Below, piece by piece: positions 22,731-35,576 of a stretch of 64,000 bases of DNA. Each line of letters begins with the position of its first letter. The stretch's first letter is position 1. Both the position numbers and the translations under genes were made by a program. The notes below the pieces were generated by a model, which was not told the origin of the DNA, did not search any database, and saw only the letters and a list, made by a program, of their open reading frames with translations. Location of the stretch: contig ML681964.1 in NCBI GenBank assembly GCA_007922195.1, positions 2,851,406 to 2,915,405 of the forward strand. The letters are read 5' to 3'. The stretch is from Podocnemis expansa (taxonomy: Eukaryota; Chordata; Testudines; Podocnemididae).

Positions 22731-25149
22731 CAACATTTTAATTGTGACCACTGTACATTTTGTTATTACATTTTGCCACTAAGTGAAAGCATCAGATTAG
22801 ATAGTCTGACAAAACAAATAGATGTTGCAGTGATATATATTTTGCCTAGCAATACACCTAACACAATATGTCTCACATTCCACCCCTCTAAGCAGTTTCA
22901 AAGAGCTGCCATTTCAAACAGCTGCAAAATAGATACCTGTTTACTCCCTTCCCAGCAAAATGTGTAATATCTCCCCATAAAACTACCCTGGCCTGAAACC
23001 CAAGGGAGACAATATTCATCATGCACTAGTGACAGGTTTACAGTCCAAAGTTTCATGACTCATCAGGGCTAGAAATTGATGAGTAACTATAGCCTATGTG
23101 AAAAACATCCATCATTATCTCTATAACACAATAAGAAGAATATTGAAAATACCAGACAAAATATATTAGGGATAGCATCATACGTTCATCCACTGCAGAT
23201 ATAGATTGCTAGAAGGATGTTCTTGAGAACAAAGTGGTGAAGGCCACATAACTCAAATCTCACTGTTCTCTTGTCCCTCAGCTGTGTGAAACAGTGAATG
23301 CTATCTTCCAGGATTTTCATCCATCAGTATTACTTATGTTGCAGCAGAGGATAGCATCTCTTTCATTCCATTAGCAGTGGCACTGATGATGAAATACTAG
23401 CTGAAACCCCAGACAGTTATTTGTCAGGTAGCTTTATGGTTACTGGATATTTGGACCACAGATTTTCAGCACTAACCGGGTCTGGTGGTGGGACAATACT
23501 TAGCTGTTTATTGATATTTTCGGTGGTTGTGTAATTTTATATACCCCAGAATTTTAATACCTAACCACTTCAAAATGTATATTAAAATTAAAGGGTAACA
23601 TTGACAATTATTACTGTTAATAGTAATAAACAACATGTTGGAAGAGTAGAGAGCAAGGAATATTAGGATATCTCAAACTTCATGGAAGTAAAGGCAGATT
23701 GATTGATCAGTTTTGGGATTTTTATTTACACTGTTTCAATGTGTTTTTGTTGTTGTTATTGTTTTCTTTAACAATATTTGAAAATCAAATGCCTTTTAAG
23801 AACATTTGGCAGAAAAGCCATTTTATTAAAAATTCAACATCTCCATCTCATCATTTCAGGGCAAAGAGAATTCCTAACCCATACTGCTATCTCTTCCAGT
23901 GAAGATTCCCATCAAAACAAAGACGACAACATTTAATATTCTTCAGATTTATAATTTAAAAACAGAAACGAGAAACAATCTAAGAATTCACTACATCTAG
24001 TAATTTTCATACAACTAGTCTATACTAAAACATCCTAATATTATTGTTAATCTGTCCTGTTCTTAACTATTTGTTGTCTGTCTCATCCACCTGTTACATC
24101 TTTTGTCTTTTGCATATTAAATCCTTTGGGCATTTCCTTTATATATATACAGTCCCTAACATGATGCAAGGTTGAGTAACTTGTTCTTGGTGCTACCACA
24201 CTAAAAATAAACAACAATATTGAAATCTTTCAAGTCTTCTGTATATATTGTAGCAAAGCAAAAAGGGCACAAATCATCTTTTAAAAAATCTTCAATTCAT
24301 CTTAATGTTTTCTGTGATTGATAACTAGGTAGTGGAATTACAGTATTCTCTGAATAAATATTCTTTTCACATACATACTTGTCAAAGGAGAATTCAAAAA
24401 GTTTAGACAAGTGACTACAACAGGCACAAATAACACTGACTCTATGAAAACTAACTAGTTTTGAACCATGGACATTTAATTGGGAAAAAATACACATCGT
24501 TTCCCAAATTCACTCTCATTTTAACTTTGCTGTAATGTAAAGCTTCAAAAGCATGCAAGAAAATAGGTATTTGCAATTTTGCAAGTTTTCAAAAGAATGA
24601 TATTATTTTGATAATGTAGTTTTCTAATTACTGAGATGAACATATTCTAATGAAACTACTCACTACTCAACTTTCTTCAAACTTCAAATCCTTCCTTGAA
24701 AAACACACAGGAAATAATAGAAAATTTTACAAGTCCCTGGAGGGCAAGCAAGGGCTGTCTTAGAAAGGAAAAAACTTGAAAACCCTCATTCAACATTTTA
24801 TTTTGCTTAATTCCATTGCACAAAAAAAAAAGTTTTGAGTCTTTTTTCTCTTGTTATGGTTTAAACATAAATGAGTAAGTTTCCCTCATTAAAAAGATCC
24901 TCATTTGCATTGTGTATGTAAATTGTAATTTGTGAATCACACAAAGAAATGATTATATTGTGGAATGATTAATCAAAAACATCACATCTCAAAACCTTTG
25001 AAATAAGCACGGTTTATAATTTCTTTTATGATTTGGCTCTGAACTTTAACAGCAAGGGCTATATAATCCAAACAATATTTTCCTTATACAAAACCAAATA
25101 AAGACCAAGTCATGATCAGGTCTAGCCCTTAAGTTACGTGACACATCCT

Positions 25150-25945
25150 AGATTCATAGATTCCAAAACCAGAAAGCGTCATTGTGATCATTCATTCTTA
25201 TCTATATAACATGGGCCATAGAACTTCCCCAAACCCATTCCAAGAGCATCATCTGTTAGAAGAAACATCCAATTTTGATTTTAAAATGTTTTGTGATAGA
25301 AAAGCCACCATAACCCTTGGTAATTGTTCCAATGGTTAAGTACTCTCATAGTTAAAAATGTATGCCTTATTTCCAATCTTATTTGTCTAACTTCAGTTTC
25401 CAGTCATTGGACCACGTTATGCTTTTCTCAGCTAGACTGAAGAACCTGTTATTAAATGTTTGTTACCCATGGAGACACTTACATACTGCAATCAAGTCAC
25501 TCCTTAGCATTCCCTCCGTTAAGCAATGTAGACTGAGCGCCTTGAGTTTGTCACAATACTACATGTTCTCTAATCCTTCAGTCATTCTTATGGCTCTTCT
25601 TTAAGCCTTCTCTAATTTGTCAAGTTCTAAGGGGGCAGCCATCTTAGTGTAGTTCAGTACAACAAACAAGGAGTCCTGAGGCACTTAAGGACTAACAAAT
25701 TGATTTATTGCATGAGCTCTGGTGGGAGAAAATCTCACTTCGTCAGACACTTGGATTTTCTCCCCTGAAAGCTCATGCAATAAATCAATTTGTTAGTCTT
25801 TAAGAGCCACAGGACTCCTTGTTTGTTTTTCCAATTTATCAATAACCTTCTTAAACTGTGGGCACCAGAACTAGACATAGTATTCCAGCAATGGTAGCAC
25901 CACTGCAAAATTTAGAGGAACTCCTGCTAGAGATTGCCCTATTTA
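25150..25945 (-). mobile_element. Old CR1 LINE 3' region on the minus strand, split by a Penelope insertion
   Basis: It begins tagattcatagattccaaaa and proceeds through cttatttccaatctt, atcaagtcactccttagca and gtgggcaccagaactagaca. That is the reverse complement of a CR1 3' region of an older subfamily than the copy at 21466. A 207-bp Penelope copy (25624-25830) interrupts it, and the CR1 resumes at ccaatttatcaataacc. Confidence 0.8.
25624..25830 (+). mobile_element. Penelope-like inverted copy inserted in CR1, about 12-bp target duplication
   Basis: The left arm (gcagccatcttagtgtagtt, aggactaacaaattgattta) and right arm (aaatcaatttgttagtcttt, aggactccttgtttg) are inverted, with a short spacer containing cttcgtcagacacttgg. 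The flanks ctaatttgtcaa (25612-25623) and ccaatttatcaa (25831-25842) agree at 10 of 12 positions. Confidence 0.8.
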
Positions 25946-26506
25946 TGCAAATCTCTGGGCAAGACTTTCTATAAAAAGCTATACCTTTGAGACTAAATTT
26001 TCAGTTACAAACTGTCTCCCTCTGTTCTTCAGATCTATCTATCTGTGCATGCACAAACCCTATGGTGATATCTACATTTTGCACACACAAACACTCCGGG
26101 TCCCACAAACATTCACCCAGCTGCCCTCTGCCTCATGTGATATGGGTCCTCTGTGCCCCATCTCTCAACCTCTCTGCCATTGACATGGGTTCATTGGGTT
26201 CTCCAGAGGGCAGCTGCTCTAGGTATCCCACTTCTTACAGTAGGAATCCACATTGCAATGGTAGGGCTGTAGAAGAATATATCCTATGCTTGTATTAATT
26301 TCTGTGGGCAGGCTTGCTGACAGCAATTCTGGGCTGTAAGGCAGAACAGTCCTGCCCTGACCCTTCTTCCTGCTGCCCTACTCACAGACCACCCCTGACT
26401 CTGCTGCTCCTGTTCTGCTTCAGGCCCTGCACCCCCCATCACTCAGTCCCCCTCTTCTCTTCTATGCTCCACATCCCTCCTGGTGGTGAGTGACAGTTGG
26501 AAGCAC

Positions 26507-26610
26507 TGAGTGGGAATGGGAGGAGGAGGAACGTGGTACGAGATGAGCAGGGGNNNNNNNNNNTGAGTGGGAATGGGAGGAGGAGGAACGTGGTACGAGA
26601 TGAGCAGGGG
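26507..26610 (+). repeat. Exact 47-bp duplication on both sides of an assembly gap
   Basis: 26507-26553 and 26564-26610 are identical (tgagtgggaatgggagg through gatgagcagggg), separated by ten N. This is the pattern left when overlapping contig ends are joined without merging. Confidence 0.9.
26554..26563. other. Assembly gap (10 N)
   Basis: Ten unknown bases in a GC-rich purine-rich stretch. Any reading frame crossing it is unreliable. Confidence 0.99.
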
Positions 26611-28683
26611 AGGAGAAAAAGGACATGTGGCAAAAGGAGTGTTTGGTGGAGACGAGGGGGGCCAAGCGGGGAGTTGGGCTGGTGGGGAGAGATGAAGTGG
26701 CAAGTGGGGTGTGGATGGGATCTGGAGTGGACCAGGAGTGACCCTCAGCTGGGGCCATGGGTGGAAAAGCTGGGATGGGGAGTTAGCCTCCCCAAAGAGA
26801 AGGTTTTGCCATGTCACCCATGGCCTGGGCACCTTTTAAGATCACTGATTTTTTTTTTAAATTGCCAGGCCCCTGGGGAATTGCCCCTTCCTCCCTACTC
26901 CAGTCAGCAGGCCTCTTTGTGGGGAATCTCTGAGGAGCAACTGCACTGATGACAGCTTCCTATTCCAGAATCTACTTTTCTCCACTCAGCATGCCACTCC
27001 CCACTTTCTTAACAGGAAATGTGATGTGAATCCATGGTGGTCTGGCCATGCCCTTCATTAATACAGTTTAGGAAACGAATATTTCTGATACTACAATTGA
27101 CGTATTTTTCTTAAAGTGTTTCAGTATCTGCTCCTAATATCTGGCATACCTCAAAGCACAAGGATTCTTCTTGCCTTGACTGCAAGTATTCCTAATGAAA
27201 ACTCTTTTTAAAAGGTAAAGACCAATAATCCAAATGATATTTGTTTAAAATAATGTTTTAATAAAATAAGCATACTTGGCAAGAAAGCTAACTTGGCAGG
27301 GTTCCTTCCTTTGATTATTTATAGGAGTTCTGTCTGAAAAGTTTCACATTATTAGAAATACTCCTGAATTAAGAAAAGCAGTGGGTTGGTTTTTTTTTTT
27401 TTTTTGTTAAAGGAAACTAAAGTGTAGACGTGACACCTTTTAAATACAGCAGTATACAAAAGAAACAGGATGTTTCCCAGTGGTACAGCTGGGAGACACT
27501 CATTTTTATGCACATGTGCTCCCTGTGTGGCTTTAAGTATTGTGAAGAAATTGTTAGTGTATGTCAGAGAGGGAAATATATTATTTTAAAGTCATATTAG
27601 TAATAGATGAAATGTGGTGACTGGTGAATTTTTAAGGGTTCAGAAGTTTAATGAAGAACCTTAGCCGAACAATCTGCAACTCTATTGGACTGTCAAAACT
27701 AGACTAAAAGAATAAACAGTTTGTCTCATGACATTTGATGATTTTCTTTTGCTTTCAGTCAGCACCAGGAATAGCTGAGTTTAGCAAAAATAACAAAAAA
27801 AAGACCATATCATAACTGTCAGATATTCACAGACCTGTACAATAGACTGCAGTTGTTTCTGTCAAAACCTCATGGACTGCATACAGGTCTAGAAAGGTGT
27901 GGCAATAGCTGGTTGGGATTTGGAACATCACCTTGCTCTGAATTTGCTTAGGCTACAGATTATGGTAATATCAGTGCTGTGGAACCTGCCCTTTGTGGTG
28001 AGCCAGGAAGGCTTCTAGAGGGAGTCATGAGTATTCAGATTCAGAAAGGAGGCAGTTCAGTGGATTGATCCAAGTCTCAGGCTGTTTACCTGAAATCCAA
28101 AAAGATTTTAAGAAATCTGAAGGGCTTGGGGGGGGGGTGACACCCCATTTTTGTCCCCCATGGAGCAAACTCTGTCCAAGTGAAAGGATTTATAGGAAAC
28201 TCTATGAAAGTAGGATCTCTCAGAATTTTTCTAACCCCATAAGAGAGACTCCCATGGCTTTTTCTACATGATGGCAAACTGAGGCCAAATCTTTAGACTA
28301 TTCAAAATTCAACCCAAAAGTTTGCTTAAAGTTCTTATTTTACCCAAAATGATCTATTTATTTGGAAATAATTCTGTCTTTTAGAGACTCGAATCTAATG
28401 ACTATAACTTCATCTGCATTGCGATTTTCAAAAGCACTGTGCCCAACTCATTTAGGCACTTTTAAAATGCCATCTGTGATGCCCACCTCTTGTGTCCTAT
28501 GGAAGATTTAAAATACCGCTATGTAGATTTTAACTCACTAATCAGATTTGTGTTTTTCCACTGTCTTCTATTGCTGTGTATTCCCCTCCCTAGACATACA
28601 ATTCCTATTTTTGTTAATTTAAGCTCTTACTGAAAGACTGAATAGAAAATAGCCATAATGTTGAAAATACATGCACTCTAAAA

Positions 28684-28851
28684 CAGTAGTTCTCAACCTT
28701 TTGCAGGTCAGAACATGCATCATGACCTTACAAGACACACCAGCACACTCCACCCAGGCCAAATCCAGCCATTTCCTTGACTCTCAACGACACACTTACT
28801 GCTGTGTGAAAACACAGGAATTTGTTCTGACATAGTGGCTGAGAACTACTT
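28684..28851. mobile_element. Small hAT-type MITE with perfect 8-bp target duplication
   Basis: The left end is cagtagttctcaacctttt; the right end, reverse-complemented, is aagtagttctcagccac. The perfect octamer ctctaaaa lies at 28676-28683 and 28852-28859. The 168-bp length is too short to encode a transposase. Confidence 0.88.
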
Positions 28852-29893
28852 CTCTAAAACACAAGAAGTGTCCTTGGCCATATGAGCTGCATGTGTGTGT
28901 AAGCACTGTGTCTGGGTGGGTCTAAAAATTATCTGCCAAAGATAAGAATTTTTTGGATAAGAATTTGCTGACTGTGAAATAAATCATTCCCACACACTTC
29001 GGGTTATGGAGCACAGGTAAGTGCTACCTGTCTCCTTGAAAGCATAAAAAGGAATCTGGGCTTGTGTTATAAATGTGCCTAGCACAGACCTGCTCATCAT
29101 TTCTAAATTCCTGTTGCTGGCAGAGAGGGGAGGACTGGCATAATGATCAGCACCCTTGATTGACTGTCCTCTGACACTGACTTTACAACACAGGCAGGAA
29201 ATCTCCATCTCCCAAGTGATCTTTGTGTATTTTTCTTTCTAAAAGTGCAGTCCAGCACTGAGCAGAACTATAACAAATAGAAGATCAAAACAAAAGAGAG
29301 GTAGAGCAAACTTTCAGTACAGATGTGATTTAAAATACATAAGCAATTATATGTTTATTTCATTTCTTGAGACTTTCCTACAAAGAGAGAATCTTGGCTA
29401 AAAGCACAACATAATTTTGTTAATACATTGGCTGTATGGCCACAGGTAACAGGAGCAGCTATTAGTGGAAGAAAAATAAGCAATGAAAGAATTATCAGAG
29501 GAAATTCAAATATTTGCTACATAGATTAGGCCTAATTTGCATGTTATGGAAGCCAACAGAGCCACCTGACTTCATGGGAGACATATCTGATCACTAAACT
29601 CTCATTTTCACCCCTCAGGTTAAGAGATTATAATCTAATGGATGACACTTGTATAAGAAAAAAAATAAATACATAATTAAATCCCCATAAAATCTCCCAG
29701 ACAAATGTAAGTGATCTGAGCATCATGATTAGAAATGTATTTAAATAAAAGCAAATGCATCACAAACACAATTAATGTGTCTATTCTCTTTCTCACCTTC
29801 TTTTTAGTTTGGTACTGCTAGGGATGGTTCCAAAACAGAGAGCCTGATTCACTTTTCATTTACACTGTTCGTGAAGCACACAGAAGTATAATC

Positions 29894-30070
29894 CAGCGGC
29901 TCCCAATCACTGTGTCAGGACACAATACTGTGTCACCACACAGTAGTAAGTGTGTCATGGACAGCCAGGGAGATGGCTGGATTTTGCCTTGAGGGGGTGG
30001 GCTGGTATGTCCTGTTGGGTCATGCAATACCGCAAGTGCGTTGTGACCTGCAAAAGGCTGAGAACTAGTG
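29894..30070. mobile_element. Small hAT-type MITE, same family as 28684-28851
   Basis: The interior shares the ggctggattttgcc and ggtcatgc segments with the copy at 28684, in opposite orientation. The right end, reverse-complemented, is cactagttctcagcctttt; the left end cagcggctcccaatcac is decayed. The flanking octamers gtataatc and ctataacc match at six positions. Confidence 0.7.
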
Positions 30071-33000
30071 CTATAACCAATGAAATTACACTGGCATGGA
30101 ACTAGTGTGAGCGGATGTGTATCAGGCCAGAATCTCACCAAGAATATTTCAAATATTTTTGAATTTCACTGTATATGCTTAAACTTCATCAGTAAACTAG
30201 GCCCTAATAATCTCAGTTTCATGTTTGTTAGTCTTTACCGTAACTCCATCAAATCATTCAACACAATGAATCTTTTCAAACGCTTCAAATATAGGTGGGA
30301 GGTAAGTGATTAGAAAGTACTAGAAGAAAGTGTTCTAGTCTTCATTGGTTTTAAAAAACATCCTGATTTATTGAGTAAGAACTAACCCAAAAATGTAATA
30401 AAGAAATTCAGTAGGGTCAACTGCTTGAAACTCAGCAGAGTATGTTAAAGATCTCCTTTGAGTTTCCTTCATCCTGATGTTTTTGTCTTCCCTGCTCTGC
30501 CCTGAACTAAAGAAGCTCTAACCTTATCGTGCACTGCCATGGCCATGATGGGCTGAAAATGCAGTTTGGATCAGTGTCCTGAATTACTGTGCCCCTTTTT
30601 ACATAAAGGAAAGCTACAGATCGGAGAATAGAATGGACAAAGAGATAATAATACAGTGATTTGTTCTTTTTAACTAAATCCTCTGCATTTTTTTCTACAT
30701 CAAAGTATTGCACACAGCTGCCTGCTTCTACTTTGCATACTCAAACTTGAGGCCTTTAACAAAAGTGCTAGTGTCATTTCCCTGGAGTCTGTTCTCCCAA
30801 ACAATAACCCTCATCTGCATTCAGTATTAATGATGATCAAACCTCTGAAGTTTCAGAGACGTAGTTCACATCAGCACCAACCATTCAAACATTTATTTGA
30901 ATCGCTGCCAAATATATTTTGGCCTGGAAATCTAATCTCACAAGATGTGGCCAGGTTAGAAATATCAAGGGAGTATCTCTGGGATGATATTTCAGTAAGT
31001 TTATTCTTTAGAGGAACCGAGAAAAGCAGAGGTGCAGGAAAGATGTTAACATCCCATCCCTAATCAAAATTAGGACACCTGTTTTCTAGATAATTATGCC
31101 TTATTATTCCCTGCCTATTTGGCTTAAACAAATGATAGTTTAACAAATACTCTTATAAAAGGCTTTCAATTTAAAGTCTACAGCATGTAGAACAATTGAC
31201 CAATGTGTCTTGCTTGCAGGCACAACATAAAGAGTTAGAGAAACTCCATTACATTTCAAACAATAACATTAACTTCACAAAAGGATTTTGATTAACAACT
31301 GCACAAAATGTATGAACATGTCGAAGATATATAATAGACTGATGGACTTCCATGAAAAGATTCAATGCATTATTGTCTCAGTTACTTCAGCTAGCAGCTC
31401 CCCAAAAGATAGCATAATGTAAGCAGAGTCATTAATATCCAAAAAAGCCCAAATTTCCACAGAGAACATTTTTATCTTGAAATATTCTCACCTGCATTTC
31501 TTTGTAGTCTTTCCCAGTTTGTTTTGCATTTGTGTACAGCTATGTAATGACATCTTTTGAGTCACCCTAACTTTATATTTTGATAGTTATCCTGTAGAAT
31601 AGTAGTAAAGACTGCTTTCTTTGGATACTTGAAGCTAAAGATTATTAACATATTAAGCAAATCCTGATTGAAAGTCACGAGTATAATGCATTGTATCTAA
31701 TTCTTCCAGCACATGTGGGATATACCACCCATTGAGCTGAATCCTTAGGCATAATGGTGGCATGTCAGTTTTAACTTTACCGTCTCTTTCTATTTATAGA
31801 TTTGAACTCAAAGATATGCAGGGCAGTTGACATTATAGAGTACAGTGGCATCTATTGCATAAATAAGGATTTATAGGCTACTTAAAATATGAATTATTGG
31901 CCTAATAGAAGGGCTATTGGTGCCTACCATATAAATTAATCTTTAGAGAGGTCTTCATAATGATCAAGACCTTCTTGGGCACGCCTTATTCTTTAGGTCC
32001 TTAACACAAAAAATCATGTCTCCAATGGAGATGTCTCAATTTTTTGGATCACTGATGCAACAACCAAAATGACCCTTTTGAGTCTATTTCACTCTCTCAT
32101 GTTGATGTGGCTGCCTGGCTGGCACCCTAAGCCTGTAAGTTAAAAATAATTTTGGGGATGTTTAGTGGATCAGTGTATGGTAACCAGCTTGTTAAAGTCA
32201 CAATGTGTTTAATTCCAAGATACCTTTATGTTTATTTCAGGAGCTTACTTCATGGACTGATGTCCTGCACTTCATGGGCTAGTTGTCTGCAAACTATTAG
32301 CTAACCAAATCAAGTTGCAGTTTAGTAAGAAGAATACAACACTTGTTTGAAATCACGAATCACCTTTGGAAATTACTAATGGCCAAACTTAACATCTCTG
32401 TAAGTTAGAAATGGCCAATCTCCCTCTCTCCCTTTTTTGTGAAATTACAATGTGAATTACTAAAAAAAGCTCGAACACATGTATGCCACATTTCAGCAGG
32501 AAGTAAAACTTTTAACATCCCAGTGATAAACTCCAGGAAAGGGGAGTCTTTAGACATGGAAATATTTAAAGAACTTCATTCTATAGCTTTACCAATACCC
32601 AAGACCACACGATCAAATTTACTTCAGTGATTCAAATAACACCATCTTAAAACAATATTGAACAGGAATAAATAAACCCTTGAAGGGTCAAACAAATGCC
32701 ATTCTCATTTGGTACACACCTGGAGTTGCTTTGGGTACATACGCATGAAAAAGTTTATTGAATGTCTATAGCAACAAAGAGAAGTTACTGTTAAATTACC
32801 TTTACCCCATATTATTATGGAAACTGATATGGTGTAAACTTCCTTGTCTGTCAACTGAACAAAGAGCCCAAACTCACACTTGTTGTGAGTGAGTGGAACC
32901 CTCTTTCCTGGATGCAAATTTGGGTGCTAATGTATTTTTTCTTTTTCTATAATCAATACACTCTCCATGCCATACCTTTAAAAAAATCCACCATGAAGAC

Positions 33001-33298
33001 TGGCAATAGCTCTGCTACTGGGTGTTATTTTACAAAAATAAATGTCCACTGACTTCAAATCTAGGAACAGACAATGAGCTCACTGTACAGCAACACTGAG
33101 GTCAATTACATAGCTCTGTATCTCTCAACTCCATATCTTTATATGTGACATGTTAACATAAAGGTGTCTCTCTCTCATTCTGAAGCCATTTTATTTGGCA
33201 TGGAACCTGACTTTAGCAAGGTCCCAAAAGCCAGTCATACAGATCTTGAAGGTGCGTCCTCTCACATGGCTGAATAATGATTGGTGAATGCTACTCAC

Positions 33299-33405
33299 CT
33301 CTCCTTCCCTTGGCCACGGCCTTCCATTCTGTGTGTATTTGCTTTGATTCTGTCGCTTCTTTTGCCCTCCATCAGCAAATTTGCACAGCAAAGGCTCAGT
33401 GGGGG
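33299..33405 (-). CDS. RBMS3: RBMS3 coding exon: linker just after RRM2
   Basis: The exon is 107 nt: two bases completing a codon, then 35 codons. It reads [13 protein letters not shown], then [22 protein letters not shown]. The acceptor on the minus strand is a pyrimidine-rich tract (tttcttgtctttgcag) directly before CCCCCACTGAG. The donor is GAG|gtgagt. The [14 protein letters not shown] segment is the conserved end of RRM2 and the basic linker in the MSSP family. The lysine/arginine-rich stretch and following Trp-Pro suggest a flexible basic linker. The exon starts one base into a codon, so the preceding exon must end with one base of an alanine- or proline-like codon. That upstream exon should carry the RRM2 end and was not found in the next 30 kb. 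The exon ends on a codon boundary and joins in frame to the 47-nt exon at 19167-19213. Confidence 0.93.
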
Positions 33406-33907
33406 CTGCAAAGACAAGAAACCCAGTCTGATTATACCAGCAACAGTAATGCTTTGTAATACTGATCTTTTGAAGTAAAATCCTGCCTTCTGCAGATAAT
33501 TTTTGCCTCTTTTAGCCTTGGCTCCACTGGCAGCTGTTCTTACTAACTAAGCTTAAAAAAATCACTGGCAGACCTTAAAAGAATACAACAAATATTGTTG
33601 AAAAAATAATCAGCCCACAGCAAATGTAAAGTCACTATAGTGGAATAGCAGAGTCAGGCATTTATTCCAGTTATGTCAGACATATTCATGACCAGTGTTT
33701 GTGTGAGGATGAACATAGTTTTATTAAAGCAGCTCTCTGTTTTTATTAAAGAAACTTTACAAGAATAATTTTTGAGAACAGGTGTTTTCACAATTTCAAT
33801 GCTTTTCACCACCAATGGCCTAAAAATCTACATAAATAAAGTATGAACAAAAATTTTTTTTCACCACTCACAGTCCAATCCATTTTTGTTTTCCCGTTAA
33901 AGCCTTA

Positions 33908-34288
33908 GGGTACATCTACACTGGAGCCCCTGTGGCCATGCTGGGCTTTTATTAAGTCAGTGTAAGAGCTTCCTTAAATTGGCTTAATAACACTACCTCT
34001 TAAGGTCGACTTAATGCTTAAATTGACCTTATTAAGTTGACTTAAGCCAGTGCAGATGGGAAGAGCCCTTAAGTTGACTTAACCAGCCTCCAGTTTCTTA
34101 ACTGGAACTCCCTCCCGGAGTTCCTACCCACCAGGAAGGGTCAACCTAGCACCTGCCAGTGTGGACATGAGCAGTTGACAGAAGATTCTAATGTGAACTC
34201 TCTAAGTTGACTTAACAAGGTTGACTTTAGGTCAACTTAAAGTTGACCTTATTAAGTCAATTTAAGAGCCTCCAGTGTAGACATACCC
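33908..34288. mobile_element. Harbinger-type MITE (gttgacttaa interior), 3-bp TTA duplication
   Basis: The ends are gggtacatctacactggagc and, reverse-complemented, gggtatgtctacactggagg. The flanks are tta (33905-33907) and tta (34289-34291), the classical Harbinger target. The interior repeats gttgacttaa and ttaagtcaa in opposite orientation. Confidence 0.9.
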
Positions 34289-35469
34289 TTATAGTTTAAG
34301 AGAGGTGGCAACTGATGCACCTCCTTCCTTCCCCAACTGAGTTCTGCTCTCTGAGAATAAAATAGTCATCAAGGATAGCACACTGCAGATGTATGAATCT
34401 CAAAAAGCTACAGAATGGAACTCAAAAAGAATCCCCAGTGAAGAAATTAATACACATAAAGTAAGTACCACAGGAAGGGAACTTTGCATCTTGGTACCTT
34501 GTCCCAACTATCAGGCTTTAAATAGAGACATTAAATGTTATTCAGCCAATGCTCCAAATCTGTTTTCTGCCTGGAAATTAGACCTTCTCTGCTCTCCATC
34601 TATCAGGGGTCCCAAACCCTAATCATTTTAGTACTGCTTCTTTCTTCTCACTCGGCTTAGAAATGATTGTCCATCCAAACTTATACATTCATCAATACTC
34701 ATATCAAACTTCTAAAGGTTTGATTCTAATGGGCCTCAAAATGATGTTTCTCATCTGAATCTTGTTGGAATTATTTAGGTCTGTAAATATGGAATGGAAA
34801 ACTCCTGAGAAATGAATTTCTCACAGTACTTCCAATTTTTCCTGATCATGGTAGGGTGCAAATCCCACAAGAACAGACATTCTTAGAGTATTTCAGCATC
34901 TCCACTAAGAACTGCCACTGCCACTGAAAGTCCAGAGATATTCAAAGAACAACAGGGTGGGAAGATAAACCAATTTTTTTAAATTAAAAGGAAGTGTTAG
35001 TTAGCTTAATTTTCAGGGAAGTTTTTATACTATTTGAAGAACTAATCCACCTTTCTTAACAGGTAGATCAAAATGTCTCAAGCTTATAAATCACAGATTT
35101 AAATGATCATAGCTTGAATACTGTAACACAACTATAGCAAAAACACTGGCTTCAGCATCAAAGCCATAATGCCACACTGGCATGGGATCTCTCTGGCAGC
35201 ATCTGAAGCTTAAATAGCTTTGTTTTCTTTAAAATGTCCATTTTATTTGGGCAGTAATTTCCAGGATCACTAGAAATTGAACTACAGGAAACAATCTTAA
35301 TATTGGGAGGAAGATGGACTGGATGACCTAAGAAGCCTTTTTGCACCTCTGACTCCTATTATTGCATCAGGTTTAGTACAGGCACTGCTCAGCCAGCCAT
35401 TTTAAATTTAAAATAATGATAGTTTAAAAGCTTCAGCATGGCTATGGGGATTCTCTCTGCAGTTGGCTG

Positions 35470-35576
35470 ATTTCCAAGGGCCCAGCTACCCCTCACTTAC
35501 ACCAACTTTAACCTGATCTACTCAGATGATTTCAGTGCAATCACTCATAATTTACTCTGATGTAACCAAGAGCAGA
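35470..35576. repeat. Palindromic interspersed repeat relic
   Basis: The segment ggcccagctacccctcactt, ttacaccaactttaacc, ttactctgatgtaaccaaga fits the palindromic relic family, but divergently. Confidence 0.3.

Larger units (their letters stand above)
19214..33298 (-). other. RBMS3: RBMS3 intron of 14,085 bp
   Basis: The intron lies between the 107-nt and 47-nt exons, with gtgagt at its 5' end (33298 side) and gtgcag at its 3' end. It contains two minus-strand CR1 copies (21466, 25150), a Penelope insertion (25624), an assembly gap with duplicated flanks (26507-26610) and two small hATs (28684, 29894). The stretches 19560-21465, 22735-25140, 26950-28680 and 30075-33298 show no feature I can name apart from homopolymer runs such as the poly-T near 27391. 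Confidence 0.85.

Noticed and set aside
26443..26949. Open frames of 98-150 codons crossing the N gap
   Set aside because: They read through ten N and a duplicated flank, so the frames are artefacts of the assembly and of GC-rich sequence.
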